Origin: Trebonia kvetii
GTDB lineage: Bacteria; Actinomycetota; Actinomycetes; Streptosporangiales; Streptosporangiaceae
Direction: 5' to 3'
DNA length: 64,000 nucleotides
Assembly: GCF_007827045.1 (NCBI RefSeq)
Contig: NZ_RPFW01000001.1
Location: 1,030,519 to 1,094,518, forward strand
Shown here: positions 15,916 through 25,977 of the stretch, piece after piece
How the letters are laid out: every line of letters begins with the position of its first letter
Position numbering within the stretch: position 1 is the first letter of the stretch
Program-made: the position numbers and the translations under genes
The notes under the pieces: generated by a model
The model's input: only the letters and a program-made list of their open reading frames with translations
Databases searched by the model: none
What the model was told of the DNA's origin: nothing

Positions 15916-17229
15916 CTACCGGGGAATGTCCCGCCACGGCACGTCGCGGTCCACCCGGATGTCGCCGGGCAGCCCGAGCACGCGCTCGGCGATGATGTTC
16001 CGCTGGATCTCATCGGAGCCGCCCGCGATCCGGTAGCCGGGCGCGCCGAGTATGTGATCGTTCCAGGCAAAGGTGCCCCACTCGCCGGTGTCGGCGGTCA
16101 GCCGGGCGCCGAGCAGGCCGGCCGCCACCTGGCCGATCTCCGTCATTCCCGTCACCCACAGCAGCTTGCCGACCGACCCCTCAGGACCGGGCGGCTGGCC
16201 GGCCGCCGCGGCGGCCGCGGCCCGGGCCGCGTTCATCCGCCGCACCCGCTGATGGATGTAGACCGACGCGAGCTGCTGGCGGACAACCGGGTCGCCGGTG
16301 CGGCCGAGCCACTGCGCCAGGCCGAGCAGCCGCTCCCAGGAACCCCCGACGCCACGGCCGCCGCCGCTGCCGCCGCGCTCAAACCCCAGCGTGGTCAGGG
16401 CGACCTTCCAGCCCGAGCCGACATCCCCGAGGCGCAGCTCATCGGGAACCCGCACATCGGTCAGGAACACCTCGCAGAACGACGACCCGCCCGACATCTG
16501 CCTGATCGGGCTGATCCGCACGCCGGGCGCGTCGAGCGGGATGAGGAACGCGGTCATCCCGGCATGTTTGGGCACCGACGGATCGGTCCTGGCGATCAGC
16601 TCGCCCCAGCCGGCGAACTGCGCGCCGGAACTCCAGATCTTCTGGCCGTTGATGATCCACTCCCCTCCCGTCCCCCCTTCGCCCTTCACTCGTTCTGCCC
16701 GGGTCGCCAGGCCCGCCAGGTCCGAGCCGGCGCCCGGTTCTGAGAACAGCTGGCAGCACAGCTCCTCGGCCCGCAGGAACCGGCGCACGAACCGCGCACG
16801 CTGACCGGGGGTGCCGAACAGAGCGACGGTCGGCGCGACCAGGGAGGTGGTCACCGCGAACGTCTCGTGTCCCTCCGGCGTGGCGAAGCCGGCTTCCGCC
16901 TCGCTGAAGGCCCGTTCGTGCGCGTCGCTGAGCCCGGCTCCGCCGTATTCGGAGGGCCAGGTGATGGCTCCGTAGCCGGCGTCGCACTTGTCCCGCTGCC
17001 AGGCCATGGCACGGTCGAGCAGCGCCCGCTCCTGCTCGAAAGACAGCCGGTGGAACACCGACACGTCGTCGCTGCCCTCGCCCCACACGCGCTGCTCCGG
17101 GTCGGCCGCGGCGGCCGGCAACCGCGCCGCGAGCCAGCTCCTGGCCGCGGCGGCGAACTCCGCGACGCTCGGCGTGGTGGCCGACGGCACTGTGTCATCC
17201 GGCATTGGGTCACTCTTTATCTTGGTCAT
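15916..17229 (-). CDS. Acyl-CoA dehydrogenase family protein
   Basis: A 437-residue flavoenzyme. Seen are CCQLFSEPGAGSDLAGLATR (flavin loop), WIINGQKIWSSGAQFAGWG and the C-terminal PGYRIAGGSDEIQRNIIAER, the last being a hallmark of the family. The ATG at 17229 overlaps the LLM gene's stop as ATGA; the frame runs open to 17307 without need. Last gene of the second leftward operon. Alanine-rich stretches near residue 340 (ARAAAAAAAG) are likely a surface loop. Acts on an unknown acyl-CoA, perhaps branched or cyclic as its alignment group (FadE-type) often does. Confidence 0.93.
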   Translation of the reverse strand: MTKIKSDPMPDDTVPSATTPSVAEFAAAARSWLAARLPAAAADPEQRVWGEGSDDVSVFHRLSFEQERALLDRAMAWQRDKCDAGYGAITWPSEYGGAGLSDAHERAFSEAEAGFATPEGHETFAVTTSLVAPTVALFGTPGQRARFVRRFLRAEELCCQLFSEPGAGSDLAGLATRAERVKGEGGTGGEWIINGQKIWSSGAQFAGWGELIARTDPSVPKHAGMTAFLIPLDAPGVRISPIRQMSGGSSFCEVFLTDVRVPDELRLGDVGSGWKVALTTLGFERGGSGGGRGVGGSWERLLGLAQWLGRTGDPVVRQQLASVYIHQRVRRMNAARAAAAAAAGQPPGPEGSVGKLLWVTGMTEIGQVAAGLLGARLTADTGEWGTFAWNDHILGAPGYRIAGGSDEIQRNIIAERVLGLPGDIRVDRDVPWRDIPR

Positions 17230-18092
17230 GGCCGTGTTCCCTCTGTCACGCCAAGCTCGGCGGCTGCGGCGGCGAGCCGGTCCCACCGGCCGGGCCCCGG
17301 CGGGCACAGCTCGTGCGCCCAGAAGACCACCTGGCTGAAGCCGGCATTCGCGTAGCGCGTGATGTCAGCGGCCTGCGACGCGCGGACGTAGGTGGTGAGG
17401 GGCACCGCGCGTCCCGCTGCGGCCTGCGCCGCGTCAAGCCGTGCCATCAGGTCGACGGCCTCGGTCGGCGACGGGGTACCCGAGGCGAACCAGCCGTCCG
17501 CCCGCAGTGCCGCCCGGCGCAGGGCGGGCGCGGTGTTCCCGCCGAGGACGAGCGGGATCCTGGCCGGCTGCGCCGTCAGTTCAACCGGCCCGAAGTCGTA
17601 CACACTGCCACGGTGCTCGAAGGGTCCGCCCGCCCACGCCTTGCGCAGGATGTCCAGGCCTTCGGAGAACCGGGCGGCCCGGTCGGCGAACGGCACCCCG
17701 AGCGCCTCGAACTCCTCGCGCAGCCAGCCGAGGCCGACGCCGAACAGCAGTCGGCCCTCGGCGAGCTCCTGCAGCGTCAGCGTGGCCCTGGCGACCGCCA
17801 GGGGATGCCGCAGCGGCAGCACGTAGATGCCGGTGGCCAGCTGGAGCCGGCTGGTGCGGCCTGCCGCGGCGGCCAGGGCGACAAGCGGATCGGTGAGCCG
17901 GGTCTCTGGCCCCACGATCCGTGCCGCCAGCTCCTGCTCGGGCTCCCTGGTCGGGTGCACCGCGTGGTAGTCAACGGGCCGCAGCAGGTGCTCGCCGAGC
18001 CAGAGGGTGTCAAAGCCGGCCGTCTCCGCCGCCGCGGCCAGGTCGGCCAGCTCGGTGGCGGAGACGTCATAGACGGACAGTCCGAATCGCAT
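17226..18092 (-). CDS. LLM-class flavin/F420-dependent oxidoreductase
   Basis: A 288-residue luciferase-like TIM-barrel oxidoreductase. The start MRFGLSVYDVSATELADLAA, the AGFDTLWLGEHLLRP segment and the glycine-rich GVGLGWLREEFEALGVPFADR are typical of the F420-dependent actinobacterial branch. These enzymes reduce or oxidise using F420 or act as monooxygenases with reduced FMN; which one cannot be told here. ATG start, 16 bases after the P450 stop, and coupled to the acyl-CoA dehydrogenase by ATGA overlap. Confidence 0.92.
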   Translation of the reverse strand: MRFGLSVYDVSATELADLAAAAETAGFDTLWLGEHLLRPVDYHAVHPTREPEQELAARIVGPETRLTDPLVALAAAAGRTSRLQLATGIYVLPLRHPLAVARATLTLQELAEGRLLFGVGLGWLREEFEALGVPFADRAARFSEGLDILRKAWAGGPFEHRGSVYDFGPVELTAQPARIPLVLGGNTAPALRRAALRADGWFASGTPSPTEAVDLMARLDAAQAAAGRAVPLTTYVRASQAADITRYANAGFSQVVFWAHELCPPGPGRWDRLAAAAAELGVTEGTRP

Positions 18093-18108
18093 CAGTGCCG
18101 TACCAGCC

Positions 18109-19293
18109 TCAGTCCCAGGCTAGCGGCAGGCTCATCAGCGAGATCTGGCCGTGGTGCGCCAGCGGCGGCTCGTCGCCGGCCAGCCGGTAGTCCGGGATGA
18201 GCCGGTGCCATTCGCGGATTGCCGTCTGCATCTCGTTGCGCGCCAGGTGCGAGCCGAGGCAGCGGTGCTCGCTGACGCCGAACGCCATGTGCCGGTTGGG
18301 GAACCGGTCGAGGATCACCTTGTCGGCGTCGGGGAACTCGCGCGGGTCCCTGGTCGCCGACGGGTAGGTGAGCATGACCATGTCGCCCTTGCGCATCGGG
18401 CAGCCGTGGAAGTCGATGTCCCTGGTCACCTTCCGCGCCATTGGAACGATCGGGTAGGCGCGCAGGAACTCCTCGACCGCGCTGGGGATCAGTTCCGGCT
18501 CGGCGATCAGCCGCCGCCGGTCGTCCGGGTGCGCGGCCAGGTGGTAGAAGCACCAGCCGAGCTGGCTCTTGAGGGTGTCCAGGCTGCCGAGGGTCAGCGT
18601 GACCATGAGGTCGATGATGTCCGCGTCGGGCAGCGGCGCGCCGTCCACCTCGCCGCGGCACAAGTGGCTGACGATGTCGACGTTCGGATCCAGCGGCCGG
18701 GCGTGGCGGTCCGCGACCTTGTCCGTCCAGTAGGCGGCGACCTCGCCCCACGCCGCCATCATCTGGGCGACGTCTTCTTCCAGGCCGGTGATGGCGCCCG
18801 ACATCCGGCGCACGCAGGAGACGAAGAAGTCCGCGTCGCTAGTGTCAAGGCCGATCGACAGCAGGAAGACCTTCACCGGGTACTGGTCGCCGAACGTGGA
18901 ACAGAAGTCCGTGTGACCGGCCGCGACCAGCGGCTCAATCGTCTCCCGAGCGTGCCGGGTGATCTCGGGGGCTATCTTCTGCACCGCGGCGGGGGCGAAC
19001 CACCCGTTCAGCAGCCGCCGGTACTTGACGTGCTGCGGCGGGTCCAGGAAGGAAGGCAGGAACCGGTAGGCGGGCTCGGGGTCGGTCGCCACGATGGAGT
19101 GGTTGGAGAAGATGTCCGGCTGGTGGGAGGCTTCCTTGATGTCGTCGTACCGGGTCAGCACCCAGTAGCCGGATCCGTAGGTGTTCCAGAAGAACCGGTG
19201 CTGCTCGCGCAGCGCGTCGAGTTCCTTCCAGTGTTCGCCCGCGGGGGCGATCTTGGCGGTGAGGTCGACTTCAAGCCGTGGGTAGTCGTCCAT
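18109..19293 (-). CDS. Cytochrome P450
   Basis: A 394-residue soluble bacterial P450. The heme loop is FGVSEHRCLGSHLAR with the Cys ligand; the K-helix ExxR is in EEFLRAYP. The I-helix reads LTLGSLDTLKSQLG, so the usual acidic-Thr pair is DT. ATG at 19293 has AAGGAG nine bases upstream; a GTG at 19311 overlapping the amidohydrolase stop is the alternative. It needs a ferredoxin, and the 3Fe-4S ferredoxin fusion at 14997 is the nearest candidate. Hydroxylation of the pathway substrate is inferred from context. Confidence 0.94.
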   Translation of the reverse strand: MDDYPRLEVDLTAKIAPAGEHWKELDALREQHRFFWNTYGSGYWVLTRYDDIKEASHQPDIFSNHSIVATDPEPAYRFLPSFLDPPQHVKYRRLLNGWFAPAAVQKIAPEITRHARETIEPLVAAGHTDFCSTFGDQYPVKVFLLSIGLDTSDADFFVSCVRRMSGAITGLEEDVAQMMAAWGEVAAYWTDKVADRHARPLDPNVDIVSHLCRGEVDGAPLPDADIIDLMVTLTLGSLDTLKSQLGWCFYHLAAHPDDRRRLIAEPELIPSAVEEFLRAYPIVPMARKVTRDIDFHGCPMRKGDMVMLTYPSATRDPREFPDADKVILDRFPNRHMAFGVSEHRCLGSHLARNEMQTAIREWHRLIPDYRLAGDEPPLAHHGQISLMSLPLAWD

Positions 19294-19307
19294 GCGGGGC
19301 GTCTCCT

Positions 19308-20501
19308 TCACTCACTGCCCAGAAGTTCCGCGCCGTACAGCGCGGCCGCGTTGTCATGCAAGATCTTGCGCAGCACGCCCGGTGCCAAGTCGCCGAGCTC
19401 GGCGGCGATGTACTCGCGCGGTTCCACGGCGGCGGTGGCCGGGCCCGGCGCCATGCTGGTCGGGTGCGGGAAGTCGCTTTCGTACAAGATGCAGTCCGGG
19501 CCGAGCTGGTCGATCGCGGACCTGACCGACCCCCGCTCGAACCAGAAGCAGCCGTACATCTGGCGCTTGAAGTACTCGCTTGGCAGCAGGTCGTACTCCG
19601 GGTGCTCATGCTGGACGCCGCAGTTCAGCCACTGCCAGTCCAGGTGCTCCAGGGCGAACGGTATCCAGCCGACGCCGCTTTCCACCGACACGAACTTGGT
19701 GCAGGGGAACCGGTGGCAGACACCGCCGGTGATCAGGTTGGCGATGACCTTGGCGTTCGCGAGTCCGAACTGGACGCCGAAGCCGGCGTAGTTGGCGTGC
19801 GGTCCCGCGCTCGGCGAGGCGTGGTCGAAGATCGACATGTCGCCGGAGCCGATGTGGAAGTTGACCGGTAGTTCCATCTCCTGGCACAGCGCCCAGAGCC
19901 GGTCCCAGTACGATTCCGCGATCGGCGGGAGCCCCCAGAAGGTCGGCTCGCCGGTCATGATGACGCCCCTGTGGCCGGCCGATGCCGCCCGGACGATCTC
20001 CTTCTCGCACAGCTCCATGTCCCACATCGGCAGCGCCATGATCGGGATGAAGCGCCTGGGATCGGCCGACGCGTACTCGACAAGGAAGTCGTTGTAGGCC
20101 CGCACGCAGGCGAGCATCAAGTCACTGTCGCCAAGCGTCAGCAGCTTCCCGGCGCCGAAGCCGGCCACGTTGGGGTAGAGCACCTGGGCCCACACCCCGT
20201 AGGCGTCCATTCGGGCCAGCCGCGCCTTCGGTTCCCAGGTCGCCGCGTCCACGTCGGCCAGGCGCGGCGGGTGGTCGGGCGGGTACTCCCGCCAGCCTGC
20301 CTGCGCCGCGGAGGCCGCGGGGCCGATTCGCTCGGTACCGAAATACCATGCGTCCTCCTGGTAGTTATCGTCCCACTTGACGTGCGGCGCCTGGTCCCGC
20401 CAGCGGGCAGGCAGCCGGGATGTCCACAGGTCATAGGGTTCGACAACGTGCGTGTCGGTGTCGATGACCCGGTACTGATCGACCTCGGCGGGTGTTAGCA
20501 C
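19308..20501 (-). CDS. Amidohydrolase-2 family metal-dependent hydrolase
   Basis: A 397-residue TIM-barrel hydrolase/decarboxylase of the amidohydrolase-2 group. The N-terminal metal motif region is VIDTDTHVVEPYDLW; later come NFHIGSGDM and YESDFPHPTS, which carry the His and Asp metal ligands. GTG at 20501 with GGAGG eight bases upstream is chosen; the longer open frame to 20621 runs into the aldehyde dehydrogenase gene and has no family match. Members include ring-cleaving hydrolases and decarboxylases of aromatic pathways, which fits the neighbours. Substrate unknown. Confidence 0.92.
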   Translation of the reverse strand: MLTPAEVDQYRVIDTDTHVVEPYDLWTSRLPARWRDQAPHVKWDDNYQEDAWYFGTERIGPAASAAQAGWREYPPDHPPRLADVDAATWEPKARLARMDAYGVWAQVLYPNVAGFGAGKLLTLGDSDLMLACVRAYNDFLVEYASADPRRFIPIMALPMWDMELCEKEIVRAASAGHRGVIMTGEPTFWGLPPIAESYWDRLWALCQEMELPVNFHIGSGDMSIFDHASPSAGPHANYAGFGVQFGLANAKVIANLITGGVCHRFPCTKFVSVESGVGWIPFALEHLDWQWLNCGVQHEHPEYDLLPSEYFKRQMYGCFWFERGSVRSAIDQLGPDCILYESDFPHPTSMAPGPATAAVEPREYIAAELGDLAPGVLRKILHDNAAALYGAELLGSE

Positions 20502-20544
20502 GACGGCTGCCTCCTGACTCGTCTTTCTGAACTGCTCACTGGTT

Positions 20545-22050
20545 CTAGGCCGGCTGGTCCAGCGGCCACAGGATGTGCTTGGTCTCGAAGAACTCGGTGA
20601 ATCCCAGTACCCCGCCTTCACGGCCGAGCCCGCTTTGCTTGTAGCCGCCCCACGGGTGGTCGCCGAGCATCGGGCCGCCGCCGTTGACGGTTACGGTCCC
20701 GGCCCGGATACGGCCGGCCACCGCGACGGCCGCGGCGGTCGGCCCCCAGACGTTCGCGGCCAGGCCGTAGATGGTGTCGTTGGCCAGCGTGACGGCCTCG
20801 TCCACGTCGTCGTACGGGAGCACCACGCTGACCGGGCCGAACAGCTCGTCCCGTGCGATCTCGGCGCTGTTGTCGACGCCGACGACGACGGTCGGCTCGT
20901 AGAAGTAGCCCCGGTGGAAGGCCTGCGGCGGCTTGCCGCCAGTCAGCACCTTCGCGCCGGCGCTGACCGCCCGGTCGACGTAGCCGGCCACCCGGGAGCG
21001 CTGCGCCGCGGAGATGAGCGGTCCCACGACGGTGTTCGCATCGCGCGGGTCGCCACAGCCAAGCGCCTCAGCGGCTGCCACCGCCGCCTCGAGGTAGCTC
21101 TCGTAATCGGGCCGGTGCACCAGGGTGCGGGTGAGCGAGCTGCATCCTTGCCCGGCGTTGCCGGTCCAGCCGAGCACGCAGCGCATGGCAAGCGACCGCA
21201 CGTCGCTGCCGGGCAGCAGCACGTCGGCGGACTTGCCGCCGAGTTCGAGTACCACGCGCTTGAGCGTCGGCGCGGTCAGCGCGACGATGCGCCTGCCCAC
21301 CTCCGCCGAGCCGGTGAACGTGACAAAGTCGATACCGGGGTGAGCGCAGAGGTGCTCGGCGACCACCGGCGGCCCGTAGACGAAGTTGAACGCCCCCGGC
21401 GGGAAGCCTGCCTCCTCGATCAGGGCGGCGAGCGCCGTGGTGGTCAGGACGGACTTGGGCGAGCACATCAGCACGATGCTGCATCCGGCGGCCAGCGCGC
21501 CGCCGATCTTCCACGCGGCGAGGTTCAGCGGGAAGTTGAAGGCGGTGAGCCCGAGCACCACCCCGATGGGTTCCCTGGTCAGCAGCGTGGCGGTGCCGTC
21601 CCCTGCCGCGGTCGTCGGGAGCGTCTGGTCGGGTGCGGCGGCCAGGCCGGCGGCGGCGTCGGCGAACCAGCGGAAGTTGCGGACGGGGAAGGGCACCTGC
21701 ATGAAGGAAGCCACGGCGCGCGGCGTGCCGATTTCCTCGACCATGAGGTCGATGAGCTTGTCGGTGTCCCGCTCGATCAGGTCGGCCAGCCGGTGCAGCA
21801 GCCGGCTGCGCTCCCGGGCCGGCACCGTGCTCCACGGACCGCCGGCGAAAGCACGGGCGGCGGCGGCGACGGCCTCGTCCGCCTGGGCCGTGGTCAGACC
21901 CGGGACCACGGCGAGCACTTCCTCGGTGGCCGGGTTGATCACCTCGAACGGCTCTCCCTCGCCGGTGACCCAGCGGCCGTCGATGTACGCGCGGGCGGGG
22001 CGCACGCCGGCACCGGATGTGCCGTGCGGTGCCTCGGTCTGACCGCTCAA
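20545..22050 (-). CDS. Aldehyde dehydrogenase family protein
   Basis: A 501-residue NAD(P)-dependent aldehyde dehydrogenase. The cofactor site TFTGSAEVGRRI, the general base in LELGGKSADVLLPGSD and the nucleophile in GNAGQGCSSLTRTLVHR are all present. Start is TTG at 22050, supported by GGAGG five bases before it. It is preceded by GATCATCGTAATCAGG, which resembles the shared AT-rich element but overlaps the ribosome-binding site, so it may be coincidental. It follows the SDR gene by 46 bases; together they could oxidise an alcohol to an acid. Confidence 0.95.
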   Translation of the reverse strand: MSGQTEAPHGTSGAGVRPARAYIDGRWVTGEGEPFEVINPATEEVLAVVPGLTTAQADEAVAAAARAFAGGPWSTVPARERSRLLHRLADLIERDTDKLIDLMVEEIGTPRAVASFMQVPFPVRNFRWFADAAAGLAAAPDQTLPTTAAGDGTATLLTREPIGVVLGLTAFNFPLNLAAWKIGGALAAGCSIVLMCSPKSVLTTTALAALIEEAGFPPGAFNFVYGPPVVAEHLCAHPGIDFVTFTGSAEVGRRIVALTAPTLKRVVLELGGKSADVLLPGSDVRSLAMRCVLGWTGNAGQGCSSLTRTLVHRPDYESYLEAAVAAAEALGCGDPRDANTVVGPLISAAQRSRVAGYVDRAVSAGAKVLTGGKPPQAFHRGYFYEPTVVVGVDNSAEIARDELFGPVSVVLPYDDVDEAVTLANDTIYGLAANVWGPTAAAVAVAGRIRAGTVTVNGGGPMLGDHPWGGYKQSGLGREGGVLGFTEFFETKHILWPLDQPA

Positions 22051-22096
22051 TGGTGCCTCCTGATTACGATGATCGCGGCGTGGGCGACGGCGGCGC

Positions 22097-22882
22097 TCAC
22101 CATGGCGCGCTCCCTCCGTCGACGTTAAGCAGGGCGCCGGTAATGCCCGCGCCGGCGTCGCTCGCCAACAGCACTGCCATGGCCGCTACCTCATCGGCGG
22201 TGTTGAGCCGCTTGATCATCGACTCCTGGGCGTACCGGGCGAGGAACTCCTCGTAGCTGATGCCCGCCGCGACCGCCGCGACGGCACCCGCGTCCCGCAT
22301 GGTGTCGGTCTCGATGGCGCCGGGGCAGATCGCATTCGAGGTAATACCGTCGGGTCCGTATTCGCAGGCGACGGCTTTGACGAACCCGTTGATCGCATGC
22401 TTGTTGGTTATGTAGTGGCTGATCGCCGACTTGTTGGCTTGCTTTCCTTCGATCGAGGAGATGGTGATGATCCGGCCCCAGCCATCGCGCAGCATGTGCG
22501 GCAGCGCGCGGCGGGTCGCCCAAAAGGTCGAGTTGAGATTCCACGCCAGGGCGTTCTGCCATGCGCGGTCCGTCAACTCGTGCACCCGGGCAAAGCCGTC
22601 CGAGCCGCCGGCGTTGTTGACCAGGATGTCCAGCGAGCCGAAGTGAGCAGCCGCGGCATCGATGAAACCCTCCACCTCCTCTTGCTGCCGCACATCGCAG
22701 GCGACGAAGTGGCCCCGGTCGCCCGCTCCCATCTCGTCGAGTGCGGCCTTTCCCTTTTCCTCGGAACGGCCGCAGATCGCGACGCTCGCTCCCTCAGCGA
22801 GAAGCGCCTCGGCGATGGCGCGCCCGATCCCGCGGCTGCCACCGGTCACGGCGGCGACCCTAGCCTCGCATTTGCCTGCCAC
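22097..22882 (-). CDS. SDR family NAD(P)-dependent oxidoreductase, first gene of operon
   Basis: A 261-residue classical SDR. Motifs are TGGSRGIGRA, the NNAGGSDG loop, Ser in TISSIEGK and Tyr-x3-Lys in YITNK; the end is GALLNVDGGSAPW. Start GTG at 22882 with GGGAGGG before it. It heads the leftward operon SDR, aldehyde dehydrogenase, amidohydrolase, P450, LLM enzyme, acyl-CoA dehydrogenase, and is preceded by a recognisable TTGACA promoter. Confidence 0.93.
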   Translation of the reverse strand: MAGKCEARVAAVTGGSRGIGRAIAEALLAEGASVAICGRSEEKGKAALDEMGAGDRGHFVACDVRQQEEVEGFIDAAAAHFGSLDILVNNAGGSDGFARVHELTDRAWQNALAWNLNSTFWATRRALPHMLRDGWGRIITISSIEGKQANKSAISHYITNKHAINGFVKAVACEYGPDGITSNAICPGAIETDTMRDAGAVAAVAAGISYEEFLARYAQESMIKRLNTADEVAAMAVLLASDAGAGITGALLNVDGGSAPW

Positions 22883-22914
22883 TATGCCCTCCCTTGGACC
22901 GCGTCAGCACAGTC

Positions 22915-22966
22915 ATTGCAGCGCGTGCCCTAGACCGCTGTCAAGATATTCCTTACTATGATTCTC
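22915..22966 (-). promoter_or_regulatory. Promoter and AT-rich element E between divergent SDR genes
   Basis: On the minus strand GAATCATAGTAAGGAATA leads into TCTTGACA (-35 TTGACA, 22944-22939); an 18-base spacer ends at -10 TGCAAT (22920-22915). On the plus strand TATGAT at 22957-22962 could be the -10 of the rightward SDR gene. The block matches element B in sequence and spacing. Confidence 0.6.
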
Positions 22967-23002
22967 ATCTTCTTTCCCCCCCGGGCTCGCGAAGGAGCGG
23001 TC

Positions 23003-23842
23003 ATGGCGAAGCTGAGCGGCAAGGTGGCGCTCATCACCGGGGCGGCACGCGGACAGGGCCGCTCGCACGCGGTACGGCTGGCCGAAGACGGGGCGGATAT
23101 CGTCGCCATCGACCTTGTCGCCCCCATCCCGACCGCCTACTACCCGCCGGCTGTGCCCGCCGACCTTCAGCTCACGGCCAAGCTGGCCGAGGGTGCCGCC
23201 GAGGGCGTCCGCGTGCTGACCGCACAGGCCGACGTCCGCGACCAAGCCGCGCTTGACGCCGTGGTGGCGCGGACGCTGGCCGCCTTCGGCCACATCGACA
23301 TCGTGGTGGCCAACGCCGGCACCATTGCGCACGGCCCGGCCTGGGAACTGTCTGACGACCAGTGGCAGAACGTAGTGGACGTCAACCTGACGGGCGCCTG
23401 GCGCACGGTCAGAGCGTGCGCTCCCTCGATGATCGCGCGAAACCAGGGCGGCGCCGTCGTCCTCATCAGCTCGGTGACCGGGTTGCACGGGTTCGGCAAC
23501 ATCGCCAGCTACGCGGCGTCCAAGCACGGCGTCAATGGCCTCATGCGCACCCTGGCCAACGACCTGGGGCCGCACAACATCCGGGTCAATAGCGTCTGCC
23601 CAGGCCTGGTCGGCACCGACATGATGATGAACGACGAGACATACGGGATGTTCCGTCCCGGCGTCGCAAACCCGACGCTGCAGGACGCGCGCGCGGCGTT
23701 CCGGATGAAACAGTTGCTCCCCCTCGACTGGCTCGAGCCCCGCGACGTGAGCAACGCAATCGCCTTTCTCGTCTCCGACGAGGCCCGCGCCATCACCGGC
23801 GTGGCGCTTCCGGTTGACGGCGGCCAGCTGTCACGCGGCTAG
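23003..23842 (+). CDS. Mycofactocin-type SDR family oxidoreductase
   Basis: A 279-residue SDR whose N-terminus ALITGAARGQGRSHAVRLAE is diagnostic of the mycofactocin-coupled SDR group, which carries an insertion near residue 45-60 (here APIPTAYYPPAVPADLQ). These enzymes hold NAD(H) tightly and pass electrons to mycofactocin. Catalytic residues are Ser in ISSVTGLHG and YAASK. ATG at 23003 has GAAGGAG before it. No mycofactocin biosynthesis genes are in the window, so they must lie elsewhere in the genome if this inference holds. It forms a rightward unit with the acyl-CoA dehydrogenase downstream. Confidence 0.93.
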   Translation: MAKLSGKVALITGAARGQGRSHAVRLAEDGADIVAIDLVAPIPTAYYPPAVPADLQLTAKLAEGAAEGVRVLTAQADVRDQAALDAVVARTLAAFGHIDIVVANAGTIAHGPAWELSDDQWQNVVDVNLTGAWRTVRACAPSMIARNQGGAVVLISSVTGLHGFGNIASYAASKHGVNGLMRTLANDLGPHNIRVNSVCPGLVGTDMMMNDETYGMFRPGVANPTLQDARAAFRMKQLLPLDWLEPRDVSNAIAFLVSDEARAITGVALPVDGGQLSRG

Positions 23843-23892
23843 ACACGGTACGAGCGAGTCGCGGTATCCGCGAGTAAGGAGCAGGGCTGCTA

Positions 23893-25011
23893 ATGGATGC
23901 GATCTTCGGTGCGGAGCACGAAGAGCTCAGGTCGGCGATCAGGCGCTTCCTGGAGCGGAAGTCGCCAGAATCAGAGGTGCGCCGCCTCATGGAAACCACC
24001 GCAGGGTACGATCCGGCGGTCTGGTCGCAGATGGCGGACCAGCTCGGGCTGCAGGGCCTGATCATTCCCGAGCAGTTCGGCGGGTCCGGCTACGGCTACG
24101 TGGAGCTGATCGTGGTGCTTGAGGAGATGGGACGTGCGCTCCTCTGCGCCCCGTACTTCTCTAGCGTCGTCATGGCCGCCAACCTGCTGATGGCTTCCGG
24201 GGACGACGACGCGAAGAAGGACTACCTGCCCGGCATCGCCAGCGGCTCGGTCATCGCCACGGTGGCGCTGGCCGAGGCCGACGGCTGCTGGGACGAGGCT
24301 AGCGTGGCGCTGCGAGCTGACGGCCGCTGCGGCTGCTGGACGCTCACTGGGGAGAAACTCTTCGTCTTCGACGGTACCGCCGCCGATGTCGTGCTGGCAG
24401 CTGCACGTACCCCCGGCGGCGTGTCCGTCTTCGCCGTGGAAAAGGGAGCGGCCGGCTTGTCCGCCAGTCCGCTGCCCACCCTTGACCAGACCCGCAAGCA
24501 GGCCCGGCTGACCTTCGACTCCACCCCCGCGCGCCTGGTCGGCGCGGAAGGCGAGGCATGGCCGGCGATCTCCGCCATGCTTGACCTCGCCGTCGTCGCC
24601 CTTGCCGCGGAGCAGGCGGGCGGTGCGCAGAAGGTGCTGGAGATGGCGGTGGAATACGCCAAAGCACGGGTGCAGTTCGGCCGCGCCATCGGCAGCTTCC
24701 AGGCAATCAAGCACAAGTGCGCCGACATGGTCCTTGAGGTGGAGTCGGCCAAGTCTGCCGCCCATTACGCCGGCCGGGCCGCCGCCGCGGGCGACGAAGA
24801 ACTGCCGGTCCTGGCATCGCTCGCCAAGTCCCGCTGCTCCGAGGCCTATTCGCGCGTCGCCGCGGAGAATATCCAGGTCCACGGCGGCATCGGTTTCACC
24901 TGGGAGCATCCCGCCCACCTGTACTTCAAGCGGGCTAAAAGCTCTGAGCTGATGTTCGGCGACCCCGGCTACCACCGCGAGCTGCTCCTCCAGCGCCTTG
25001 GCTTGTCATAA
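23893..25011 (+). CDS. Acyl-CoA dehydrogenase family protein
   Basis: A 372-residue flavoenzyme. The N-terminus DAIFGAEHEELRSAIRRFLE, the LGLQGLIIPEQFGGSGYGYV loop, the VQFGRAIGSFQAIKHKCADM helix and the C-terminal NIQVHGGIGFTWEHPAHLY segment are typical. It is of the FadE-like type often found as heteromeric pairs in steroid degradation; the canonical SxEPGAGSD loop is replaced by VALAEADGCWDEA, a common trait of such non-canonical subunits. ATG at 23893 follows AAGGAG. It ends at the edge of a broken transporter gene. Confidence 0.92.
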   Translation: MDAIFGAEHEELRSAIRRFLERKSPESEVRRLMETTAGYDPAVWSQMADQLGLQGLIIPEQFGGSGYGYVELIVVLEEMGRALLCAPYFSSVVMAANLLMASGDDDAKKDYLPGIASGSVIATVALAEADGCWDEASVALRADGRCGCWTLTGEKLFVFDGTAADVVLAAARTPGGVSVFAVEKGAAGLSASPLPTLDQTRKQARLTFDSTPARLVGAEGEAWPAISAMLDLAVVALAAEQAGGAQKVLEMAVEYAKARVQFGRAIGSFQAIKHKCADMVLEVESAKSAAHYAGRAAAAGDEELPVLASLAKSRCSEAYSRVAAENIQVHGGIGFTWEHPAHLYFKRAKSSELMFGDPGYHRELLLQRLGLS

Positions 25012-25014
25012 CCT

Positions 25015-25892
<878 letters not shown>

Positions 25893-25918
25893 ACCGGCGC
25901 CTGAACGGGCTGCCGCCG

Positions 25919-25959
25919 CATGGAAAAGGACCCCGGACGAGCCGGGGCCCTTTTCCATG
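25919..25959. terminator. Bidirectional intrinsic terminator
   Basis: CATGGAAAAGG and CCTTTTCCATG pair perfectly, enclosing CCCCGG-ACGAG-CCGGGG, with one A/C mismatch on the stem. The A run on one side and the T run on the other serve both strands. It lies between the Liv remnant and the converging Rieske gene. Confidence 0.9.
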
Positions 25960-25977
25960 CGGGTTCTATGCGGGCCT

